Source: WHUA01 sp964585785
Lineage (GTDB): Bacteria; Pseudomonadota; Alphaproteobacteria; UBA8366
Direction: 5' to 3'
NCBI GenBank assembly: GCA_964585785.1
Contig: CAZPFL010000230.1
Location: 1-7,181, forward strand
DNA: 7,181 bases
Position 1 is the stretch's first letter. Every line of letters begins with the position of its first letter. The position numbers and the translations under genes are program-made. This document shows positions 1 through 6,724 of this stretch, piece by piece. The notes below the pieces were generated by a model. It saw only the letters and a list, made by a program, of their open reading frames with translations, ran no database searches and had not been told where the DNA came from.

Positions 1-1
1 C

Positions 2-943
<942 letters not shown>

Positions 944-979
944 GCCGACGCAGCTCAGCCATCGGGTTACCGTTATGCG

Positions 980-1027
980 CCGCCCGTCGGCGTGCCGGGC
1001 TCCGTGTCCCGGCACGCCGACGGGCGG
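980..1027 (+). terminator. Perfect 20-bp inverted repeat, probable transcription terminator after the liv gene
   Basis: Two perfectly complementary 20-base arms (980-999 and 1008-1027) flank an 8-base loop (ctccgtgt). A further G-T wobble pair is possible at 979/1028. The stem is almost entirely G+C and lies 37 bases past the liv stop codon. A smaller 6-bp hairpin (ctgagc at 940-945, gctcag at 953-958) overlaps that stop codon. No T-run follows the large stem, so it is not a textbook intrinsic terminator. It may work with Rho, protect the mRNA 3' end, or act in both directions. The inverted repeat is seen directly; its function is inferred. Confidence 0.55.
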
Positions 1028-1049
1028 TCGCGCTTCGCGGACGACTGAC

Positions 1050-1077
1050 CGTAAGGCGATGAAAACGTAAGGCCATG
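1050..1077 (+). promoter_or_regulatory. Duplicated translation start region with 3-codon leader ORF before mltB
   Basis: The 12-base unit cgtaaggcgatg (1050-1061) recurs with one mismatch as cgtaaggccatg (1066-1077), offset by 16 bases. Each copy holds a weak purine-rich ribosome-binding motif (taagg) and an ATG. The first ATG (1059) opens a three-codon frame, M-K-T-stop. Its TAA (1068-1070) falls inside the second copy's binding motif. The second ATG (1075) starts the transglycosylase. Ribosomes finishing the mini-ORF would stop exactly on the real start region, so reinitiation is conceivable. The spacing between motif and ATG is only 2 bases in both copies, so neither is a strong site. Confidence 0.4.
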
Positions 1078-2463
1078 CCGCTGATATTTTCGATCCGTTA
1101 CCGGCGCCTTTTGCCGGCGCTCCTCGTTTTGTCCGGCTTCTTCGCGGCGGCGAGCCTGTTGCCGCCGCCGGCGCGCGCCGACTCGACCCCCGTCCCGAAT
1201 GCCGCGCCCCCGGCGGCGCAAGAAGCCGCGCCACAAGCCACGCCTCGGGCCACGCAACAAGCCACGCCCGAGTCCGCTCCCCACGCCATGCCCCAAGCAG
1301 CGCCCCAGACGCCGCCGGCTGCGGCCGCGGGGAAGGCCGACGCCGATTTCGCCGCCTGGAAAGCGGCGCTCCGGAAGGAAGCGCTCTCCCGCGGGATCTC
1401 GGAAGGGACGCTCGACAAGGCGCTCACGCTCGCCGCGCCGATCCCGCGAGTCGTCGAGCTCGACCACAAGCAGCCCGAATTCACCCAGACCTTCTGGCGC
1501 TATCTGGATGCGCGTGTGAACGACACGCGGATCGCGCGCGGCAAGGAGATGCTGAAGAAGCACGCCGCGCTGCTCGAGAAGATCTGGCGCCAATACCACG
1601 TGCCGCCGCGCTTCCTGGTCGCCTTCTGGGGCATGGAGAGCAACTACGGCGACCATTTCGGCGGCTATCCCGTGGTCGACGCCCTGATGACCCTGGCCTA
1701 CGACCCGCGCCGCAGCCACTTCTTCCGCGAGCAGCTGTTCGACGCTCTCAAGATCATCGACCGCGGCGACATCACCATAGACCAGATGCGCGGCTCCTGG
1801 GCCGGCGCGATGGGCCACCTGCAGTTCATCCCCTCGACCTTCATCCAATACGCCGTGGACGAAGACGGCGACGGCAAGCGCGACATCTGGAACAGCCTGC
1901 CGGACACCTTCGCCACCGCGGCCAACTATCTCTCGCGCATCGGCTGGCACGGCGGCGAGACCTGGGGGCGCGAAGTCCGCCTGCCCAAGGGCTTCGACTA
2001 CGAGCTCGCCTCATCGTCGATCACGAAGCCGGTGACCGAATGGGCCAAGCTCGGCGTGCGGCAGGTGGACGGCAAGCCGCTGCCGCATGCCAGCCTGCCG
2101 GCGACGCTGGTCCTGCCGTCGGGGCATGAAGGCCCGGCCTTCCTGACCTACAACAACTATCAGCGCATCCTGAACTGGAACCGCTCGGCGCTTTACGCGA
2201 TCGCGGTCGGCCATCTCGCCGACCGGCTGATCGGCCGCGGCCCGCTGCAGGGCCCGCGCCCCGCCAACGAGCAGCCGCTCAGCCGCGCCATGGTGATCGA
2301 GATGCAGCAGCGCCTCGCGGCGCACGGCTTCGCCATCGGCACGCCGGACGGCGTGATCGGCCCGATGACGCGCACCGCGATCCGCGATTTCCAGAAAGCC
2401 AAGGGCATGACGCCGGACGGATTCCCATCGACCGAGGTCCTGGAAAAACTGCGCGGCGGGTGA
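1075..2463 (+). CDS. MltB-type lytic murein transglycosylase with C-terminal peptidoglycan-binding domain
   Basis: This enzyme cleaves the MurNAc-GlcNAc bond of peptidoglycan in the periplasm, leaving 1,6-anhydroMurNAc ends. The 462-residue product has a Sec signal peptide (about 1-35, cleavage near ARA/DS), an Ala/Pro/Gln linker (36-88), and an SLT_2/MltB catalytic domain (about 90-385). A PG_binding_1 domain follows (about 402-460, with PDGVIGPMTRTAIRDFQ). The likely catalytic acid is Glu188 in GMESNYG. GAMGHLQFIPST (244-255) is the family substrate-groove motif. DEDGDGKRDIWN (262-273) resembles the calcium-binding loop of Slt35. There is no lipobox, so this is probably a soluble periplasmic form rather than a lipoprotein like E. 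coli MltB. The start is well fixed: an in-frame TGA lies at 1060-1062 and no other ATG occurs before residue 72. Followed 52 bases later by rlpA, another septal wall enzyme. The family is clear; the exact paralogue name is not. Confidence 0.93.
   Translation: MPLIFSIRYRRLLPALLVLSGFFAAASLLPPPARADSTPVPNAAPPAAQEAAPQATPRATQQATPESAPHAMPQAAPQTPPAAAAGKADADFAAWKAALRKEALSRGISEGTLDKALTLAAPIPRVVELDHKQPEFTQTFWRYLDARVNDTRIARGKEMLKKHAALLEKIWRQYHVPPRFLVAFWGMESNYGDHFGGYPVVDALMTLAYDPRRSHFFREQLFDALKIIDRGDITIDQMRGSWAGAMGHLQFIPSTFIQYAVDEDGDGKRDIWNSLPDTFATAANYLSRIGWHGGETWGREVRLPKGFDYELASSSITKPVTEWAKLGVRQVDGKPLPHASLPATLVLPSGHEGPAFLTYNNYQRILNWNRSALYAIAVGHLADRLIGRGPLQGPRPANEQPLSRAMVIEMQQRLAAHGFAIGTPDGVIGPMTRTAIRDFQKAKGMTPDGFPSTEVLEKLRGG
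1234..1305 (+). repeat. Three imperfect 24-bp (8-codon) tandem units in the mltB linker
   Basis: Units 1234-1257, 1258-1281 and 1282-1305 encode QATPRATQ, QATPESAP and HAMPQAAP (residues 54-77). A 12-base identical stretch, acaagccacgcc, occurs at 1233 and again at 1257. The pattern xAxPxxxx repeats in frame, so copy-number change would keep the reading frame. It forms part of a flexible linker between the signal peptide and the catalytic domain. Confidence 0.6.
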
Positions 2464-2471
2464 GCAAGTGT

Positions 2472-2498
2472 TTGAATCTCGGATGGATTGGCGATAAT
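2472..2498 (+). promoter_or_regulatory. Possible sigma-70-type promoter for rlpA
   Basis: The gap between mltB and rlpA is clearly richer in A+T than its surroundings. It offers TTGAAT (2472-2477) as a -35 element and either GATAAT (2493-2498, 15-base spacer) or TAATAT (2495-2500, 17-base spacer) as a -10 element. Transcription would then begin near 2505. That leaves a leader of only about 10 bases if translation starts at 2516, but about 35 bases if it starts at 2540. This is a motif match only, and alphaproteobacterial promoters are often degenerate. Confidence 0.35.
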
Positions 2499-2515
2499 AT
2501 CTACATCCTGTAGAG

Positions 2516-3517
2516 ATGGATTGGGTCTCCCACAAGATCATGAGCCGGAAGAGAAGGCCGTTTCGCGCTCCCGCTTTATGCATGGTGCTTGTCCTTGCCT
2601 GCGGCGGCTGCGCGGAGTCGGAATTCCTGGCGAACTCGGTCAAAGGGCTGCGCAGCCCATCGACGCCCGATACCGGCACCTACAAGATCGGCTCTCCCTA
2701 TCAGATCGACGGCGTTACCTACGTCCCGCACGTCGATTACAATTATTCCGAGACCGGCATCGCCTCCTGGTACGGGCCGCAATTCCACGGCAACCGGACG
2801 GCGGACGGCGAAGCCTTCGACATGAACTCGATCAGCGCGGCGCACCGCACGCTGCCGCTGCCCAGCATGGTCCGGGTCACCAATCTCGAGAACGGCCGCG
2901 CGCTCAACGTGCGGGTCAACGACCGCGGGCCGTTCGCGCGCGGGCGGATCATCGACCTGTCGCGCCGCGCCGCGCAGCTCCTCGGCTTCGAGAAAAAGGG
3001 CACGGCGATGGTGCGGGTAGAGATTCTCCCGCGGGAGAGCATGGCGCTCGCCCATGGCATGGACGGCATGAGCGTCGCCGCCGCCGACAGTCCGCCGCCC
3101 CCGAAGGCGGCGCCGAGCGTGGCGGTCACCAGCGCGACGCTGGCCCCGCTGCCCGGCGCCCGCGTCGCGCCCGCGCCGAGCAAGGATTATCAGGTCGCAG
3201 CGGTCGGCCGGCCGCCGCCCGAGCCGCGCGCCCCCGCCCATATGGAGCGGGTGGACGGACGGGTCGAACGGGTGGCGGTCGCGCCCAATCCGGGCATGTT
3301 CGTTCAGGCCGGCGCCTTTTCACAATTCGCCAATGCGCACCGGGTCGAGGTTCTGCTGCAGCGGGTCGGCCCGGTGCAAATCAGCCAGGTCGACGGCGGC
3401 GCGGGACACCTGTTCCGCGTCCGCCTCGGCCCGGTACGGTCGGTTCAGGAAGCCGACGCCTTGCTCGCGCGCGTCGTCGCGAGCGGTATCAACGAAGCCC
3501 GCATCGTCGTGGACTGA
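2516..3517 (+). CDS. rlpA: Septal ring lytic transglycosylase RlpA family lipoprotein with SPOR domain
   Basis: RlpA proteins are outer-membrane lipoproteins that cleave glycan strands stripped of stem peptides, mainly at the division septum. The 333-residue product has a basic n-region and a hydrophobic segment ending LACGGC, a lipoprotein-type signal; Cys29 or Cys32 is the acylation site. It then has PYQIDGVTYVP (61-71), an RlpA double-psi beta-barrel (about 81-158), a Pro/Ala linker (about 190-255) and a C-terminal SPOR domain (about 259-333). The barrel keeps the family core: ASWYG, FHGNRTADGE (Glu99), AAHRTLP (His110), NDRGPF (Asp136) and IIDLS (Asp147). These include the residues important in P. 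aeruginosa RlpA. The start is uncertain. ATG 2516 gives the longest frame, but ATG 2540 gives a more typical signal peptide (MSRKRRPFR...). Neither has a good Shine-Dalgarno sequence. The family call is secure. Confidence 0.94.
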   Translation: MDWVSHKIMSRKRRPFRAPALCMVLVLACGGCAESEFLANSVKGLRSPSTPDTGTYKIGSPYQIDGVTYVPHVDYNYSETGIASWYGPQFHGNRTADGEAFDMNSISAAHRTLPLPSMVRVTNLENGRALNVRVNDRGPFARGRIIDLSRRAAQLLGFEKKGTAMVRVEILPRESMALAHGMDGMSVAAADSPPPPKAAPSVAVTSATLAPLPGARVAPAPSKDYQVAAVGRPPPEPRAPAHMERVDGRVERVAVAPNPGMFVQAGAFSQFANAHRVEVLLQRVGPVQISQVDGGAGHLFRVRLGPVRSVQEADALLARVVASGINEARIVVD

Positions 3518-3525
3518 GGGGCGCG

Positions 3526-3563
3526 GGGCCGTGCCTTAAATTCGGCCCAATGCACGATTAAGG
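3526..3563 (+). other. Possible H-type pseudoknot or operator palindrome in the rlpA-dac gap
   Basis: The 119-base gap before dac contains two interleaved perfect 6-bp complementarities. These are gggccg (3526-3531) with cggccc (3543-3548), and ccttaa (3534-3539) with ttaagg (3558-3563). The 5' arm of the second lies in the loop of the first, which is the topology of an H-type pseudoknot with connecting segments of 2, 3 and 9 bases. As DNA, ccttaa-N18-ttaagg could be a regulator-binding palindrome instead. No T-run follows, so it is not a clear rlpA terminator. I find no convincing promoter or other gene in this gap. Six-base matches can arise by chance. Confidence 0.25.
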
Positions 3564-3636
3564 AAAGCGCCTCCGGGCGTTGCGGGCATAAGAACCGGGA
3601 CAGTCATCCACACCCAGTGCATCAACCGGACGGGAT

Positions 3637-4791
3637 ATGACCAAGCACATCACCAAGACCATGCTGGCGGCGCTGGCCGCCATCCTCATCAGCACATCGA
3701 CCGTGGCATCGACCGCACGGGCGGCCGATTTCGAGACCGCGGCCAAGCACGCCATCATCATCGATTACGCGACGGGGGCGGTGCTCTTCGCCAAGCACCC
3801 CGACGAGATCATCCAGCCGGCCTCGATGACCAAGATGATGACGATCTATCTCTTGTTCGAGCGGCTGAAGAACAAGAGCCTGAAGCTTACCGACACCTTC
3901 CTGGTCAGCGAGAAGGCGTGGCGCATGCAGGGATCGAAGATGTTCGTCCCGGTGGGCAAGCGGGTGAGCGTCCAGGATCTGATCCGAGGGATCATCGTGC
4001 AGTCGGGCAATGACGCCGCGATCGTCGTCGCCGAGGGCCTGGCCGGCAGCGAGGAAGCCTTCGCGCAGCAGATGACCGAGAAGGCGCATCAGCTCGGCAT
4101 GACCAACACGGTGTTCAAGAACGCGTCGGGCTGGCCGGAGGAGGGCCATCACACGACGGTCCGCGATCTCGCCACCCTCGCGCGTGCGACGATCCATAAT
4201 TTTCCCGAATATTATCACTACTATTCGGAAAAAGAGTTTACCTTCAACGGCATCAAGCAGGGTAACCGCAACCCGCTGCTGTACTCCAACACGGGCGCCG
4301 ACGGCCTGAAGACCGGGCATGCGGAGGCCGCCGGCTACGGCCTCACCGCGTCCGCCGTGCGCGGCAACATGCGCCTCATCCTGGTGGCGCACGGCATGAG
4401 CTCGATGCGCGAGCGCGGGCAGGAGTCGGCCCGGCTGCTCGACTGGGCGTTCCGCGAGTTCAACACCTACCCGCTGTTCAAGGGCGGCGAGAAGGTGGTG
4501 GACGCCAAGGTCTGGCTCGGCGCGTCGCCGACCGTGCCGCTGACGATCAAGGATGACCTCACGGTCGTGATCAAGCGCAGCGCCCGCAAGGACCTCAAGG
4601 TCAAGGCCGACTTCGACGAGCCGATCGCCGCGCCGATCAAGAAGGGCGCCCAGGTCGGCAAGCTCGTCGTGACCGCGCCCGACATGGAGACGATCGAGCG
4701 GCCGCTCTATGCCGGCGCCGACGTAACGCCGCTCGGCGTCGTCGGGCGTCTCAAGGCCGCCGTCAGCTACCTGGTCTGGGGGGGCGGCTGA
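3637..4791 (+). CDS. D-alanyl-D-alanine carboxypeptidase, PBP5/6 family (DacA/DacC/DacF type)
   Basis: This low-molecular-mass penicillin-binding protein removes the terminal D-alanine from peptidoglycan pentapeptides in the periplasm, limiting the donors available for cross-linking. The 384-residue product has a signal peptide (about 1-29, cleavage near ARA/ADF) and a peptidase S11 domain (about 30-275). All three active-site motifs are intact: SMTK (Ser63 nucleophile, Lys66), SGN (123-125) and KTG (225-227). A PBP5-type C-terminal beta domain (about 277-362) follows, then a tail that can form an amphipathic membrane anchor (LGVVGRLKAAVSYLVW). Length and motif spacing are normal. The start at 3637 is supported by an upstream ggacggga (3628-3635) and an in-frame TAA at 3589. 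The final codons lie on a run of seven G bases. tmk begins 34 bases downstream, so this is probably the first gene of the dac-tmk-holB-metG unit. Confidence 0.95.
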   Translation: MTKHITKTMLAALAAILISTSTVASTARAADFETAAKHAIIIDYATGAVLFAKHPDEIIQPASMTKMMTIYLLFERLKNKSLKLTDTFLVSEKAWRMQGSKMFVPVGKRVSVQDLIRGIIVQSGNDAAIVVAEGLAGSEEAFAQQMTEKAHQLGMTNTVFKNASGWPEEGHHTTVRDLATLARATIHNFPEYYHYYSEKEFTFNGIKQGNRNPLLYSNTGADGLKTGHAEAAGYGLTASAVRGNMRLILVAHGMSSMRERGQESARLLDWAFREFNTYPLFKGGEKVVDAKVWLGASPTVPLTIKDDLTVVIKRSARKDLKVKADFDEPIAAPIKKGAQVGKLVVTAPDMETIERPLYAGADVTPLGVVGRLKAAVSYLVWGGG

Positions 4792-4808
4792 TGACCGCCC
4801 GCAGCTAG
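4778..4808 (+). other. G7 run, stop-straddling hairpin and TGATG mini-ORF at the end of dac
   Basis: A run of seven G (4778-4784) encodes the last Trp-Gly-Gly residues of the carboxypeptidase. The hairpin gggcgg (4782-4787) with ccgccc (4795-4800) encloses the stop codon in a 7-base loop. The stop overlaps an ATG (TGATG) that opens a five-codon frame, M-T-A-R-S-stop (4791-4808), ending three bases before the tmk Shine-Dalgarno sequence. These may affect ribosome flow into tmk; the role is inferred only. Confidence 0.35.
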
Positions 4809-4810
4809 GC

Positions 4811-4816
4811 GGAGGG
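4811..4816 (+). promoter_or_regulatory. Shine-Dalgarno sequence of tmk
   Basis: ggaggg lies 9 bases before the ATG at 4826 and is the strongest ribosome-binding site in the window. It decides the tmk start in favour of this ATG, even though that gives the enzyme an unusual N-terminal extension. Confidence 0.7.
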
Positions 4817-4825
4817 TCTCGGGCG

Positions 4826-5566
4826 ATGGCTGACCCGCCGCACGCCGCAACGCCGCAACGCGCCCAAGGACAGGCGCCGCCGCTCGAGCGGCGCGGCGAC
4901 GGCCGCTTCATCTCACTCGAGGGCGGGGAAGGCGCCGGCAAATCGACCCAGATCCGCCACCTCGCCCAGGCGCTTCAGGCGGCCGGCAAGACCGTCGTCA
5001 CGACGCGCGAGCCGGGCGGCGCACCGGGCGCCGAGGCCATCCGGACGCTGCTGGTCGGCGGCGATACCGGCCGCTGGGACGGCGTCACGGAGCTGCTGCT
5101 GCATTATGCGGCCCGCCGCGACCATCTGGTCCACACGGTCCTGCCGGCGCTTGCGCGCGGCGACTGGGTGGTCACCGACCGTTTCGCCGATTCCACCATG
5201 GCCTATCAAGGATACGGCTTCGGGCTCGGCCGCGCCGCGGTCGAGCAGGTGCACCAGGCCGCCATCGGCGACATTCGCCCGGACCTCACGCTGATCCTCG
5301 ACATTCCCGTCGAGGCGGGCCTTGCCCGCGCCGCCAAGCGCGATGGGGAAGGGGCCGCGGCTGGAAATGGGGGCGCCAACCGTTACGAGCGCATGCCGCG
5401 CGACTTCCACGAGCGTCTGCGCCAGGGCTTCCTGGATATCGCGGCCCGCGAGCCCGCGCGCTGCGTGGTGATCGACGCGGGCAGGCCGGCGGCCGAGGTC
5501 GCGCGGGCGATCCGCGCTGTGGTCGCCGAGCGGCTCGGCATCGCTTTGCCGGACCGCGCCGCATGA
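4826..5566 (+). CDS. tmk: Thymidylate kinase (dTMP kinase)
   Basis: This cytoplasmic kinase phosphorylates dTMP to dTDP with ATP, an essential step towards dTTP. The 246-residue product is longer than the usual 205-215. The P-loop is GGEGAGKST (33-41, Lys39). Next come REPGG (61-65), which binds the nucleotide monophosphate, and TDRF (117-120), the DRY/DRF motif. LILDIPVEAGLARA (156-169) leads into the LID, and NRYE and FHERLRQGF follow. The extra length is partly an N-terminal extension of about 26 residues, rich in Pro, Ala and Gln, before the usual GRFISLEG. There is also a small Gly/Ala insertion in the LID (about 174-184). The extended start is backed by a strong ggaggg site and by the lack of any other ATG or GTG codon before the P-loop. 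The stop overlaps the holB start as ATGA, indicating translational coupling. Confidence 0.96.
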   Translation: MADPPHAATPQRAQGQAPPLERRGDGRFISLEGGEGAGKSTQIRHLAQALQAAGKTVVTTREPGGAPGAEAIRTLLVGGDTGRWDGVTELLLHYAARRDHLVHTVLPALARGDWVVTDRFADSTMAYQGYGFGLGRAAVEQVHQAAIGDIRPDLTLILDIPVEAGLARAAKRDGEGAAAGNGGANRYERMPRDFHERLRQGFLDIAAREPARCVVIDAGRPAAEVARAIRAVVAERLGIALPDRAA

Positions 5567-6720
5567 CGGCCGAGCCCGCAGACGCGCCGCCGCCGCGCGA
5601 AAACCTCGAGCTGCTGGGCCAGGAAGCGGCGGAGCGCGCGGTGCTCGACGCCTGGAATTCCGGGCGCATGCCGCACGCCTGGCTGATCACCGGCCCGCGC
5701 GGCATCGGCAAGGCGACGCTCGCCTATCGCATCGCCCGCTTCGTGCTGGCGGGCGGCGGGCAAGGGCAGGGGCAGGCGGAGGCGGGGCTGTTCGGCGACG
5801 CGCTGCCGCCCGCACGGCCCGATTCCCTTGCGATTCCGCCGGATCATCCGGTGGTCGCGCGCGTCGCCTCGGGCGGCCATGCCGACCTTCGCGTGCTCGA
5901 GCCCAACATGCCGCATCCCGACCATGGCCGTCCGACCCGGCAGATCGTCGTCGGCCACGTGCGCCGCGCCGTGCAGTTCACCAACCTGACCTCGGCGGAG
6001 GCGGGCTGGCGGGTCGTGCTCGTCGACCCGGCGGACGAGCTCAACGCGAACGCCCAGAACGCCATCCTGAAGAGCCTGGAGGAGCCGCCGCCGGGCGTGC
6101 TGTTCCTGCTGGTGTGCCATGCCCCGGGGCGGCTGCTGCCGACCATCCGCTCGCGCTGCCGGCGCGTCGCGCTGGACCCGCTGGCCCCGGACACGATGGC
6201 GCACCTGCTCGCGCGCTATTGCCCCGCGCTTCCGGAAGCAGACCGCAGCGCGCTGGCGCGGCTTACCGAAGGCAGCATCGGCGATGCGCTGGCGCTGGCG
6301 CAGTCCGGCGGCCTCGACCTCTACCGCAACGTGGTGCGCCTGCTCGGCACGCTCGACCGGCCCGATATCCAGGGCCTGCACGCGCTCGGCGACAGCATCA
6401 GTCGGTCGGGGCAGCAGGCTAGCGACAATTTCGCCACGCTGCGCGACCTGATCGGCCGCTGGCTGGCGCGGCTGGTGATCGCGGGCGCGCGGGCCGAGGC
6501 GCCGGCCGAGATCGTCCCCGGCGAGGCGCAGATTTCCGCGAAATTCCTCGCACGGGCGCCGCTTGAACAATGGCTTCAGGTATGGGAAAAGGTCACCGGC
6601 CTGATGGCGCGGGCCGACGGCGCTAATCTCGATCGTAAGCAAACGGTCGTAAGTGCTTTTCTGACAATGGCGGCGTTGCTTCAGGCGGGTCCGGATACGG
6701 CCCGCTCGACGGCACCCTGA
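5563..6720 (+). CDS. holB: DNA polymerase III subunit delta' (clamp loader)
   Basis: Delta' is the stator subunit of the clamp-loader complex, which opens and places the beta sliding clamp on primed DNA. The 385-residue product has an AAA+ fold with P-loop-like GPRGIGKAT (44-52), where Ala51 replaces the usual Ser/Thr. A Walker-B-like VVLVDPADELN (151-161) follows, with Asp-Pro-Ala-Asp in place of DExx. Further on are NAQNAILKSLEEPP (163-176) and the SRC motif (197-199, IRSRCRR), which supplies the arginine finger to a neighbouring subunit. The collar domain occupies about residues 250-375. Cysteines of the zinc module found in E. coli delta' are absent; a Gly/Gln-rich insertion (about 63-75) lies just before that region. 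The gene starts inside the tmk stop codon (ATGA), so translation is probably coupled. The tmk-holB pairing is common in bacteria and supports the call. Confidence 0.94.
   Translation: MTAEPADAPPPRENLELLGQEAAERAVLDAWNSGRMPHAWLITGPRGIGKATLAYRIARFVLAGGGQGQGQAEAGLFGDALPPARPDSLAIPPDHPVVARVASGGHADLRVLEPNMPHPDHGRPTRQIVVGHVRRAVQFTNLTSAEAGWRVVLVDPADELNANAQNAILKSLEEPPPGVLFLLVCHAPGRLLPTIRSRCRRVALDPLAPDTMAHLLARYCPALPEADRSALARLTEGSIGDALALAQSGGLDLYRNVVRLLGTLDRPDIQGLHALGDSISRSGQQASDNFATLRDLIGRWLARLVIAGARAEAPAEIVPGEAQISAKFLARAPLEQWLQVWEKVTGLMARADGANLDRKQTVVSAFLTMAALLQAGPDTARSTAP
5751..5772 (+). other. Potential G-quadruplex sequence within holB
   Basis: Four tracts of at least three G (5751-5753, 5758-5760, 5764-5766, 5769-5772) are joined by loops of 4, 3 and 2 bases. 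This fits the usual G3N1-7 rule on the coding strand. A fifth tract (5784-5787) lies 11 bases further. The stretch encodes the Gly/Gln-rich insertion of delta' (GGGQGQGQ). It may simply reflect high GC and low-complexity protein sequence. Confidence 0.4.
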
Positions 6721-6724
6721 TTAG

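Noticed and set aside
973..1950. 325-codon - strand frame opposite mltB
   Set aside because: It is antisense to an intact transglycosylase, with no signature and extreme Arg/Gly content.
2488..3561. 357-codon + strand frame overlapping rlpA in another frame
   Set aside because: rlpA carries clear RlpA and SPOR motifs. The alternative product is an Arg/Gly-rich low-complexity sequence typical of an out-of-frame GC-rich gene.
3536..3561. CtrA-like site from the two TTAA words before dac
   Set aside because: The CtrA full site needs about 7 bases between TTAA halves; here there are 18.
3571..3636. Sigma-70 promoter immediately before dac
   Set aside because: cataag and ttgcgg words occur but not with workable spacing; no pair is good enough to call.
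3622..4941. Long open frame (439 codons) on the - strand opposite dac
   Set aside because: It is complementary to a gene with all three intact active-site motifs. Its product is Arg/Gly/His-rich with no recognisable domain, as expected from GC-rich antisense frames.
5383..6642. Long - strand open frame (419 codons) opposite tmk and holB
   Set aside because: It is an antisense shadow of two recognisable genes; its composition is Arg/Ala/Gly-rich and no family signature is visible.
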